A stretch of DNA of 24,029 nt from Seminavis robusta. Its lineage: Eukaryota; Bacillariophyta; Bacillariophyceae; Naviculales; Naviculaceae. Shown piece after piece: positions 1 to 9,506 of the stretch. Every line of letters starts with the position of its first letter. Position 1 is the stretch's first letter. Where the stretch lies: NCBI GenBank assembly GCA_903772945.1, contig CAICTM010001708.1, positions 1 through 24,029 on the forward strand, written 5' to 3'. The notes beneath the pieces are model-generated. The model was not told the origin of the DNA, did not search any database, and worked only from the letters and a program-made list of their open reading frames with translations. Both the position numbers and the translations under genes were made by a program.

Positions 1-680
1 CCCTGATGTCTCGTCTTTGCCAATTGTCGGCTATGTTGGCTAGACGTGAGTCATCATTTCTTCGGTTGATGTCAAAGAATGTGGCGGCATTCAGTAGCAC
101 CTCCCTTGTACCCTGCGTATGTAACACGATGCATGATGTCCCTCGAACATACTCTCTCATGTTCACGTGCAGAAAAGTCGTTCAAGGTGGGGACACCGGT
201 GAAGGCCCGCTGTAAGAACAGCATATGTATACCAATCGGTGAGCCTATCACTTGAGTCTCCTTGGCCCTCATTGTATGGGTAACAACTGTGTCAAACTTG
301 ACAATGAAGTCACAGCGGAACCTGTCTCCTCTGGGCTGTATTGCACACTAGTCAGCCATGTGAGTGTCTCACATGATCCAGAGAACCTGCTACAGACAAG
401 TAAGGATCCTGGACAAGCTCGAACGGAAGATGGCAAGGCAGTCAAGAGTCATGGAAGTGGGACTCACGATTACCTTTCCATTGGTGGTTGCACGTGTCTT
501 CTGGAAAACAGCGTAGAACCTAATGATTCATTCGTATGAGTTCATCCATGACTCGGTGCTGCTTGGGCGTAGTGGCATCAAAGATCTTATGAAACCCTTG
601 ACCTCTAGCCACAGTGATAAGGGACTCTTACCACTGGTCGAAGTCCTTGTTGGAGTTGAGGGTAGGGTAGGCGTGGCATC
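1..680 (-). pseudogene. Decayed Copia-type (CoDi-like) gag, continues past left edge
   Basis: Read on the minus strand in shifting frames, this stretch follows the order of a diatom Copia gag protein. First comes an AYPTL...KDFDQW segment (about 672-631), comparable to the Y-x-x-D-x-x-W motif near the gag N-terminus. Next is ITVARGQGFHKIFD (about 620-578), then a VFQKTRATTNGKVIV segment (about 515-470) like the gag 'VFEKTL..D.GK' block. Last, nearest the edge, is REVLLNAATFFDINRRN (about 110-55), like 'YSSLLLSAA..YD'. There are several breaks, including an in-frame TAA at 628-630 and at least two frame changes. The last frame is open for about 195 bases to the window edge, so pol would lie to the left. 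Assignment rests on remembered family pattern, not alignment; it is decayed and non-coding today. Confidence 0.5.
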
Positions 681-780
681 CGGATTGGCACGAAAGGGCT
701 GAGCTGGAGGGCCTAGTGTTGCCAACTTCTCGCACCACCTCTGGGACTTGGAAAGACTCACCAATTGCATCAGGGGTGGG

Positions 781-1160
781 GAGAAGCGACGTTCCTTCTT
801 GGCTTCTCCGTTGATCAGTAGGTTGGCCGACTGACTTCCTTCTTGGCTTCTCCAGGTGATCAGTAGGTTGGTGGCTGAGGGATGGCTGAGTGTACTGGTG
901 TCTTTGATGATGTGGGCCTAATAGGTATGGCTATAGGCTGCTGAAGACACATGGTTTGTAGTTGGGTATTCACTGAATAGGGTGTTGCTGGGATGCCAAA
1001 AGTATGATTGGTGTTGGTTGGGTTATACCTCCCCATTGAGGGCCCGCACCTGGTGATGGTATCCACCTCTAGCAGGGGAAGGGGCAACATCCATGGCAAC
1101 TTGGGTTGGGATGGAGACCAAGAGGGTCTCAACATCACCAACAAACTCTGTTCCAAGCTG
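781..1160 (-). other. Proline-rich remnant and 44-bp direct repeat next to the gag remnant
   Basis: The minus strand can be read through for about 98 codons (1156-860) rich in P, T and S. It has no recognisable domain and could be the decayed N-terminal part or leader of the neighbouring gag. At 792-826 and 836-871 a sequence of about 35 bp (core TTCCTTCTTGGCTTCTCC followed by GATCAGTAGGTTGG) occurs twice with a 44-bp period. No intact gene is supported. Confidence 0.3.
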
Positions 1161-3017
1161 CCTGGTTCTGAATCGGTCCTCCTAGCCTTTATGCTCAGGG
1201 CTAGGCTTGGGTGATAAACCAGGTGTGCAGGAATGAGTCATGTGGATGGAAGAACCAAGCTGATTGGTATTTGGCCTTGTGGTGGGGCCAGGGAGCTGGT
1301 TCATTTGTTCATTTCTTCAATGCTATTGCCAGTTGGTGGCTAATCATTGAAAGGGTAACACCTGGTTGGCTGGTGGGGAAGGAGTCACAATGGGAGGCCC
1401 TGACTGGTAGGCTACAGGGGGGTCCACAGGTGTCCTTCCATTGATGGAACTGGATGTGGAGGTCTGCAGTGGTGGACCTGTGTGTTACCAGTGCTTTGCT
1501 AGATGCTGGGTGTGTAACACCAACGCAGCTGGGCCTGTTGTGTTGCTTCTTCTTCTTGCGAGCCATATAATGGTTGTTGGTGCGCGCTGTAGTGTGTGTA
1601 GAGTGTTGCTGTGAAAATCCAAAAGTGGTCCTGAAGGCTTGCACTGCTAGTCAATGACTAAACATAGGTTGCTTGACACACTGGTAACCTTGGATCCTTC
1701 GAAACCAATGAAGGTGCTCTTCGTGGTGTTGGAGTTCCTTATGTGATCGACACCTGAATCAACACGTATCTTTAATACCGAGTTGGAATTCCGAGGAAAA
1801 TGTGAGGCGACTCGGATCTTGGGCTCGGCCTGCTTTCGGAACAGAGGTACGTTCCGAGTGACGTTTCTTCCGTACCGGTTTTGTGAGTACGTGTGAGTAC
1901 CGGTTCCCCGCAGTATCCTCCGGACGCACGACTGAGATAATCCGTATCAAAAAGCCGACAATGATGATATGCCGTCTATTCCACTATCGCCGCCGTAACC
2001 AAGCCGATTAACAAGCAACTGGCTGGTGGATCTTGACAGGACCTCAGGTTAGTGGGTGGACCAGTGGATACCTCCTCGAAGGTCCAGTGGTTGCGTCGCC
2101 GCTTGTCGCGATTTTCTTGTCGCGATTTCTTGTTGGTGGATCAGCCGATGCTTTCCACTCGCCGATCTCAAAAGGTAGGCCGATTGGTAGGAAGATAGCC
2201 GGTGTATCTTGTAGAGCACCCTTTGGTTAGTAGGTGGACCAAGTGCTTCACTTGAATCGTCGTATTCCAGTTTTCGGTCGTCGCCGTATCGGCAGTCGAT
2301 CGGCCGATGAGCAACTCCTCTCACTCTTTCTCCTCGATTTCCACACTCCTGCAGAGCTACTCGTTGTGCGTGCAATCTGCGACAATCTTAATCCTATGAA
2401 TTCCAAAGGAACTCAGCTGGTAGGTGCACAAGAGCTGGGATGGAGAGCTCTGTTTGGTGGAGATCTCCTTCCACTGGCGCTGGAAGGGCCAGCCCAAGGC
2501 TGGCAGCCAATGCTATTCAATCACTGTGGAAGCAATGATTGAACAGTCTAATTGCTCAATACCCTGGCACTGGCCATACAGGATCCTGTCTACTGCAGAG
2601 CTCTACTTGTGCTGTTGGGTCTGTTTCTCAGGTCGTAAACTACTTCTTCATTACTTTTTTAAACTATAATATGAAAACAAACTCTGATTTTGCTGTAAAC
2701 TCCATCCAGCCATTCAGGATACAGATCCATGCCTCTCTTTTTGGCTGGTATATACCAAGCTATCTTTCTAGATAGGTCATGGCTGAGGAACTGCATCATC
2801 CTTCCTTGCAGAGGAACTCTATGTCCTCTACAGCTGTTCCTATCTTGTCTGATGGTACACAGCTCATTGTACTGAAAGAGTGTACAGATGCACAGCGATC
2901 TTTCCACCAGACTGAGCCAGCACAGCTGCGCCGCACCCATACTATGGCTCTATGGCATAATCTCATCGGTTGGATGTTCATCATGTTTCTTTTGATTTTA
3001 TGATATCATTTTTCTTT
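1161..3017. other. Intergenic stretch with no recognised gene
   Basis: Only short open frames occur, on both strands and overlapping each other. None has a recognisable motif, a plausible intron or a partner. Two sub-regions differ in feel. One, about 1,780-2,320, is richer in CG dinucleotides, with repeated CCGAT/TCGCGATTT words. The other, about 2,400-2,990, has overlapping forward frames that could be very old transposon sequence. I see no promoter, RNA gene or terminator here that I could defend. Confidence 0.4.
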
Positions 3018-3172
<155 letters not shown>

Positions 3173-3264
3173 GATTAATTTTTGTAGCTTTTCTAATCTC
3201 TCATAATTTTCATTCTCTTACAACTCAAAACACTCGAGAGATCTTTAGCTTTTTGCATAGTGCA
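3173..3264 (+). mobile_element. 3' end of an LTR, plus orientation (remnant)
   Basis: Positions 3183-3264 match 23,045-23,133 closely. Shared words include TTTCATTCTC, AACTCAAAACACTCGA and GATCTTTA, and both end in TAGTGCA. Similarity stops a base or two after GTGCA in both places, so that is the likely LTR 3' boundary. This copy lacks six bases (roughly CACTGG) present in the other. The upstream part of the LTR is replaced by the CT microsatellite. Confidence 0.6.
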
Positions 3265-3707
3265 GAATGAAATCTAAAAACCCACAGGAAAAATGGCCAA
3301 ACATGGCGCACAGGGATCACCCAGTGGTTCGGACTCTGGGAGGCAGGGAATCATGACCCACATGCAAGGACGCATAAACCAAGGCAGAAGCAGCCAACCA
3401 ACAGGCTATCCATGAACTCCAGTTGGCTGATATATGACAAATACACCGGAAACCTCAAACCAGAACAAGTATGGCTCCTCCAAACCCCAATGAACGCACA
3501 CTCCCAATGTCCTACAGCATTAATCTGACAATGGATCAACACATGTAATAGAATTCTACTTTAAGGCTACTCTGAGTATGACCTGTCTACCGTGCCGATA
3601 CTCTAAACCGATAACCCCCGTAAATGTTGGGGCAGAGAGAGTTGACCCCCTCAGCTAGGAAAGTTTAAAACCCAACCGAGGCAAGATCTTTGAGCCCTGG
3701 GGGGAGG
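3265..3707 (+). other. Possible decayed element interior after the LTR
   Basis: Immediately after the LTR end a forward frame opens with ATG at 3,292 and reads about 40 codons (MAKHGAQGSPSGSDSG...) before a TGA. It then seems to continue in another frame (AEAANQQAIHELQLADI) and a third (YDKYTGNLKPEQVW) up to about 3,530. This could be the start of a gag-like ORF broken by frameshifts. No family was recognised, and from 3,540 to 3,707 I see nothing. Treat it as tentative. Confidence 0.25.
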
Positions 3708-4390
3708 TCACATGCAACTGGACCCGCCCTTGCTGCTGCTGTCATCACCACTACTAGCTGCACTATTGCTAGTAGTGTTAACACTGCTGTCGTCTGAATC
3801 AAGGTCAGACACAAAAACCTGATCCAAAGTTGCCACTGCCTCATGGAAGGCTGCTGCCAGTTTTTTGCTGCTCTCTGCTTGCTCTGTCCACCACTGGCAT
3901 CCAATTTGAAAGCCAGGCTTTGATATCGAACGGCGCCATTTCCATTTGGTTCTCTAGTGGCCATTTGAAAATAGAGTGGACTAGAAATAATGGCACCTGG
4001 TCTGCCTGCTCATACAGAGGCTCTACCTCCCATTGAAGCTGTTGCTGCTTGTTGATCCACTACTGCTGTTTATCACGGCCATGCCTGGCTGCATTGTGGT
4101 CATCCCAAAGTAGAATCAATTGTTGGAGTAAGAGCTGGGCCAAGTTAGTAGTCCACACGGTACCATTCTTCTTGGATGTATGCTTTTGAGCATGATGGAG
4201 ATAGTCTCCCCACATGGTGTTTGGTCCACAGTTTGGAGAGTCCACCCTTGAGGAAGTGGTCTAGACGTAAATAGACTATATAAACCTCGGCAGTCTTGCT
4301 GCCAGAGCCCTCAACCCCTTTAATTGTTTTTTCTGCTACGGTGGTCCCTGCAGGTATAAGGGTAGGGTTAGAATACAAATAAGTCAGCAA
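3708..4390 (-). pseudogene. Decayed C-terminal tail of a retroelement ORF
   Basis: The minus strand can be followed as one protein tail through three frames. A leading block runs LTYLYSNPTLIPAG. Then comes TNLAQLLLQQLILLWDDHN followed by ARHGRD, which fits the 'W..RN..HG' signature I associate with C-terminal ends of diatom and other stramenopile retroelement polyproteins. After an in-frame TAG (about 4,062) follow WEVEPLYEQADQVP and a block centred on IKAWLSNWMP. After a frameshift near 3,840 the tail ends FHEAVATLDQVFVSDLDSDD...GGSSCM with a TGA at 3,708-3,710. One nonsense codon and two frameshifts make it non-functional. The family assignment is from memory of the pattern and is uncertain; the decayed coding character is clearer. 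Confidence 0.45.
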
Positions 4391-4608
4391 AAACTAAATA
4401 AGTATCTTAGGGCACTGTCTACCGAAGCTACTAAAGGCGCTCTTAAACAAAAAATCGTCGTTTAGTCGAAAGTTGGCAGTGTCTACCCATGCTACTAAAG
4501 CTATTTTCGACTAAACGCGTTAGTCAAAGGTCGTCGTTTTTGACTAACGGGAGGCTCTTTAGTGAAAATTGCTCACCAACACAAAAGGCTTGACTAACAG
4601 TCTTTTAA
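4391..4608. repeat. Palindrome-rich short-repeat block (MITE-like)
   Basis: A 26-bp unit (GG-CA-[C/G]-TGTCTACC...GCTACTAAAG) occurs at 4,411-4,436 and 4,475-4,500. Two perfect 11-bp inverted pairs follow: TTTAGTCGAAA (4,461-4,471) with TTTCGACTAAA (4,505-4,515), and CGTTAGTCAAA (4,518-4,528) with TTTGACTAACG (4,539-4,549). The TTAGTC/GACTAA words recur beyond these pairs. The design, a short word repeated in both orientations, is like the 336-bp element in the FAD domain but with a different word. Confidence 0.55.
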
Positions 4609-4684
4609 GCAGCAGCAGCAGCAGCAACAGCAACAGCAGCAGCAACAGCAGCAACAAGCCAACCAACCAACCAACCAACCAACT
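4609..4684. repeat. (CAG/CAA)n then (AACC)n microsatellites
   Basis: CAG and CAA triplets alternate over about 48 bp (4,609-4,656), followed directly by about seven AACC tetranucleotides. No open frame of interest uses them. Confidence 0.9.
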
Positions 4685-4810
4685 ACTTGCCTCTTGTTAT
4701 CTGTATCTCTACTAGTGCTAGGATGGTGCTTTTAAACCAGCTAAAGCTATTTACATGCATCCTAGTAGGGGGATCTGCTTCTACCAGGAAAAACTCTAAA
4801 GCTAGCAAAA

Positions 4811-5424
4811 GCTATCTAACTAGTATTCTTCCTAGCTAGGGTATCTGCTTCTAGTACCTTGCTATGGGAATCTGCTTCTAGCTAGCTAAGCACAAGTTAA
4901 GCACTAGCTAAGCACTAGAGGTATCTGTTTCTAGCTAGCAAGCTAATAGGGGTATCTGCTTGTACACTGAAACCATTCTGCCGAGGTTACACAGCGGCTT
5001 AATTAGATAATCCACCCATGAACTCTAAACCCTTTTCGTGGCTTGCTGATTTGAGAGGGTTTGAAAAGACAGCAAGGCTGTTTAGAGAGATTGACGTGAG
5101 CGACGTCATCCAAAGTGAAGCAAACGGGTACCATAGGTTCAATATGGCTCCGTTCAGCGGGTGGTCTATTGAGGTGCAGCCTAAATAATAAAACTTCGTT
5201 ATTTCTATCTAACTAGTATTCTAGCTAGCTTGGGGTATCTGCTTCTACCTTGCTATGGGAATTTGCTTCTAGCTAGGGGATCTGCTTCTAGCTATTTAAG
5301 CGCAAGTTAAGCACTAGCTAAGCACTACATGTATCTGCTTCTAGCTAGCTAGCTAATAGGGGTATCTGACCTGCTTCTACACTGAAACCTTTCTGCCGAG
5401 GTTACACAGCTCCGCTGGCTTAAT
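4811..5424 (+). repeat. Duplicated ~200-bp module in direct orientation
   Basis: Copy 1 (4,811-5,004) and copy 2 (5,205-5,424) share, in the same order: CTATCTAACTAGTATTCT, repeated GTATCTGCTTCTA units with AGCTAGCT strings, AAGTTAAGCACTAGCTAAGC, and CTGCCGAGGTTACACAGC followed by GGCTTAAT. Small indels distinguish the copies. The roughly 200 bp between them (5,005-5,204) is unrelated and shows no gene. A looser set of the same GTATCTGCTTCTA and AGCTAG words starts already near 4,700. The function is unknown; it looks like a local segmental duplication of simple AGCTAGCT-rich sequence. Confidence 0.7.
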
Positions 5425-5601
5425 GAAAATGTGGACATTGGGAGGTGGAAGTTGATCCTCCAACAAGCGGAGTTGATCAAAAGTTAAAGTATAAGGAAGC
5501 AAGATGCACCTCTCCATTAGTAGACTACTGTTTGTTTAGCTAGGTTACACCTCTTGCAAGATGGATATTCCTATTAGGGTTTGTGACCATTCCCAAGTTA
5601 G
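5425..5601. other. 3' flank of the minus-strand megasynthase, no feature seen
   Basis: This is short non-coding sequence between the duplicated module and the stop codon of the minus-strand gene. The 3' untranslated region must lie here, but I see no clear AATAAA-type signal on the minus strand. Confidence 0.3.
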
Positions 5602-8600
5602 CTAGCTAGACCCCAGCATCTCTAAATCATCCATTGTGCTGTGAGATGGCTTCCTGCTTCTTTGGGCATCATCCTTTCTCAAAAAGAGCTTCCATGGACC
5701 ATTCTCGGAACCAGTTACCACTGCTCCAGCAGAAGCATAACAACCTGGATGCAAAATGCCAGAAATGTATGTGTCATTGATTGTGAGTCCTTTCATGTCC
5801 ACGTAGTGAGCCATGACATGGGCACTGTCCACAATAGTACATCCATGGAAATGAAGTTTGCCATACTCATACAGGGTGCTGCCAAAGTACCAGAGGTCGC
5901 CATCCACTTCAGAACCCATCATCCGGGCATAGGTAGCAAACATGGGGGTGCCATAGAGTAGATAGACAAGCCAGTTTTGGACACGAAAGAACCAAACATT
6001 GTTGATATAGACTCCATACAGACTCTGTTGAATCCTGCTGTATGGTGGTAAACTCAGCAGAGCACATTCGACTGCTCTGGTCATGACAAGCCACAAAAAC
6101 AGCTGAAGGACAAATGCCACAATCAAGCCAAAGGATAAGACCACAAAAGATGAACTCTTGGTGGCAACTAAAAGGCCAAGTTCATAGGTGGGAATCAGGG
6201 CAGCAAAAAAGATCACATTCATCAGCTGTTGTGCAAACTCTGAGAACAACAGATCTTTCAAGTTTGGCTTCCATGCATGGTCTGCTGTGTTCAAATCATA
6301 AATACTTTCTGACACAGTAGACCTGGGGGGGATCATTGACTGCATGATCTTGACACCGGCATGAAGATTGACATAATAGCCAACACTGCTATTGATGATT
6401 TCAATTTTGGAATTTGCTTGCTTGCTCAGGTCGAGGTAGATGTTTGGAACAAATGATTTCCGAATCTTGACATAATCAACCTTAGAAGGAGTGAACTGGG
6501 TATGAGAGCTGATGTTCATCACTGATTCAATATCAACATCGAGCCCATGGAGGGAAAGGATGATCATCCAGAGCTTGGAATGGCCAATGAATGCAGTAAG
6601 TGGCCAAGCAGCTGCGCTGAAGTGGAAATCACATGCCCAGTTGGTTGCTCGCCACCACAGAGAACCCTCATATTCATCAGATGGATCCCTCTTTCCAATC
6701 AAAAGCCATTTGAGAACAATACTTGTACCAAAAGCAAGACAAGAGGAGGTTGGAAACAATAGGAACCAGTGGAGAACGGTGGCGTAGCGCCAGGATGGCA
6801 AGATTTGGTTCAGGGTGAAATGGACCAGGTAGGAGAGTGAGAAGAAGTGGTACGCCTCAAAGATGATCCAAACAAATTTGAAGACATCCAGCACAGAGTC
6901 TTCACAGTAGCTTCTTTCTTGAGGTTTGAAGGAACCACCATGACATGCTGGGTTTCCTCTGGCCAGAACTCCATCTGGTACTATAGCACCCTCTTCAACA
7001 ACTGACAGTTTCTCCACCTTGCTGTCATTTCCAATCTTGGCGCCTGGACTAACCATGCCTGACACACTACTATTCTTTCCGACCACAACGGGGCGAAATG
7101 TGATTGATGGGTTTTCATTCTTGGAGTGGGAGAACTTTCTGCACTTTAGTGGGTGGCCAATGGTAGCGTTGTCGCCAACTATTACAAGGTCAAACTCGCG
7201 GATGTATGATTCGATCTTGGCAGACCATGCCAGGTTGGCACCAAGTAGCCAGTAGAAGATCCAGATATATCTGGTCTCAAGAATAAACTTTCCCACAAGA
7301 GACTCCCAAACCTCCATTAGCCTGTCAACAAACCACCACCACACATAGTCCCACGATAAGAGTTCAAAATGTCTTGGAAGGTACTTCCCAATAACACAAA
7401 GCTTGCACAGCACAACGACCACAGATAGAGATAGAAAGAATAGTGGTAGTACCTGAGGCAAGAGCACCCAAAAGGCGAGCTTGTGGAGCTTTTCCTCTGC
7501 AGCTGAGCTGCTTTGGTCGATGGCCCAGGACGCGAGGAAGTAGGATGGAATAAAGGAGGCAAAAACCAATAGGAGAATAAAAGTTGAACCAAGAGCTTGG
7601 ATGACTCCAAGCTGCACCTTGCTGAGATTGGATCTTGGGGACTTCCAAAGAAAGTCTGGGCAATTGTCCAGATCTTGTTTAGGAAAGCTTTCGCCCTTTG
7701 ATGTGGCCAAGAAGGCTGAAAGTGCCTTGGGTGTTGGGTAAAGTTGCTCAAAGTTAGCTGGGAGAACTACAAGAAGCCCCTCTTCCACCTTGTTCCTTAG
7801 CTCTGCGCTCTTCAGAGATGTGATACCATTCTCAGTCCACGTCTTGGAAAAATCTAGGTCTGATCCAAAAATACATGTGGTTGTCTTGGCAAATCTGGTG
7901 GTGAAACTCTCTGGCTGCATTCCTGGAAGCTCATCTTCTTCTCCCCCCTCGTCACTGTCGCCTCCAAAAGCACCATGTGCTATGGTCCTTTTGAGAATAG
8001 CGTGGGACATCCCCCCCAATTCATGTAAGATGGTATTTGCAACCTGAATTCCACTTACAAGAGCATCCTCATGTAACATGAGACCACATGTCCAACCACC
8101 AGCAAAATAGGTAGAATGCCTCCCTTGATGCCGCAGCAAAGACTTTCGAAGGAGTATTGCTTTACATGTGACTTTTGTGTGGGTGAATGTCATAGTTTCA
8201 ATAGGGGAAGCAAACTCCAACTCATTGAAGGTGGAGTAGGCATGCGTTGCATAGATAGGGGTCTTGTTGTCAGTGTCTGTTAAAGCATAAGAGAGATTTG
8301 AGTGCATCCAGGTGGTTCCAGCAACCCAATGGAGAAATAATGCACTTACCACTTGGTAATGATGACGTGATTGGGATTGTGTCATCAAGAGAAGGCAAAG
8401 ATGCTCCACAGTCTGGGATGTTGGCAAATACTCCATTGATCTTGCTGGGAAGTGCCCACTTTGGATCTGTGTGGTACACAACTGTCTCTAACGGACACTC
8501 AAAGTCTACCAGGACTCCCTCATAATCAGAGCAATGTTCACCCAGAACCTGAAGTGCAGCATTGGGTGGTACTGCCAGCACAAGTTTATCAAACCGCAGA

Positions 8601-9170
8601 ATGTCATCATCTCCTACGCCGGTCAAGATTGAGACACCTTTATCTCGGCCAATGATGATTGGGGAACAGCCAAGTTTGAACTCCACACCTAGGCTCAGAA
8701 GTCTCCGCTCAAATGCAGCCATGTATTCCTTGTTGCGCATGCGGAACAGAACTTCATCTGCAGGTGAAATGACCATGGCTGCGACATACCAAGCAATCAG
8801 ATCCAGTGGATAGTCCAGATACTGTTGAATTGAATTGCCAGCAAAAAAACTGATCATTCTTCCAAGGAAGTAAGAAACAACAAAGTGGTGGTCAAATCCA
8901 TTTCTGGCCATGTATTGCCCAATAGTTTCACTCTGCCCTGTTCCTGACTTGTAAACAAGATTCATTTCCGCAAGAAAACGGAGAATCTCAGCTGGATTGG
9001 CCTCTGGGATCATGCCTGTCCCCATCCCTACAACATCTCTAACCTCCTGAGCTGTGGCCATAGGAACTGGATCAACGTCAAGTTCTCTTGCCAGAGCCAT
9101 GAGGTTTGGCCAAGCACTGCCAAGGAACATTCCAAAGGCTGGGTTGCGTTCATGGCCAAAGACTGTTGTG
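5602..9170 (-). CDS. C-terminal block of the disrupted copy: FAD domain remainder, carrier, membrane beta-helix region
   Basis: After the insertion the FAD-oxidase fold continues (FGHERNPAFGMFLG, then a WPNLMAL helix) and ends with FAGGWTCGLMLHEDALVSG, the usual C-terminal FAD-contacting segment. A 73-bp intron (8,277-8,349) splits it; splicing gives ...SSLPS-D-TDNKTP. An acidic linker (DSDEGGEEDEL) leads to the carrier domain (ENGITSLKSAELRNK). The long C-terminal part alternates paired hydrophobic helices with hexapeptide-type beta-helix segments (VGDNATIGHPLKC; VSPGAKIGNDSKVEKLSVVEEG; SGILHPGCYASAGAVV). This is the layout of the C-terminal region of Pls/PosA-type synthetases, likely an acyl or aminoacyl transfer module at a membrane. 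No frameshift was found in this block. Confidence 0.75.
8277..8349 (-). other. Intron 2 of the minus-strand gene
   Basis: 73 bp, donor GTAAGT, acceptor GCTTTAACAG, phase 1. It explains an apparent frame change within the FAD domain. It lies in the domain that the paralog lacks, so it has no counterpart there. Confidence 0.8.
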
Positions 9171-9506
9171 TGCCTGGAAGGCCTGGTCATGCGACTGTTA
9201 GTCCCGGATTCTTCTTGCTATGGTCAAAGTCGCGTCGGATCGCTGAAAGTCGTTCACAAAGTCGTGTGCGACTCGCACGCGACTTTGGTACGACTTTCCA
9301 AACGACTTTCAGCGATCCGACGCGACTTTATCGCCATACTTACAGTCAACTTGCGCGACTTTCAAAGTCGTGTGAGAAAGTTGCATGCGACTTTGGTGCG
9401 ACTCGCATGCGACTTTAAGAACGACTTTTAATGCGACTTTGGTGCTCCTGTGCGACTTTATGCCGATTTTGGCGATTTTCAGTCGTATGAGCGGGCCTTC
9501 CTGGCA
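9171..9506. mobile_element. 336-bp TIR element with CGACTTT repeats, inserted in the FAD domain
   Basis: The ends are inverted repeats: 9,171-9,197 against 9,480-9,506 match at 23 of 27 positions (outer TGCC, core GGAAGGCC, inner CGACTG). Inside, the word CGACTTT or its complement AAAGTCG occurs about 14 times. A perfect 29-bp inverted pair (9,226-9,254 with 9,301-9,329) encloses a 46-base loop that itself forms a near-perfect 15-bp hairpin. No protein is encoded. Flanks share only a two-base TG, so the target-site duplication is unresolved. The length is a multiple of three and the coding frames on both sides agree. Removing exactly 336 bp joins IGGH directly to TTVFGH with spacing appropriate for the FAD family. 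It looks like a MITE-type non-autonomous DNA element; the family is not recognised. Confidence 0.75.

Noticed and set aside
4811..5424. CRISPR-like or satellite array
   Set aside because: The recurring words are irregularly spaced, vary in sequence and sit in a eukaryotic context; this is a segmental duplication of simple sequence.
8277..8349. Apparent frameshift in the FAD domain of the minus-strand gene
   Set aside because: A canonical GTAAGT...ACAG intron of 73 bp at this spot restores the frame and yields a sensible protein, so it is not a mutation.
9054..9431. Plus-strand ORFs across the CGACTTT element
   Set aside because: They run from antisense FAD-domain coding into repeat sequence; composition follows the repeat and no domain is visible.
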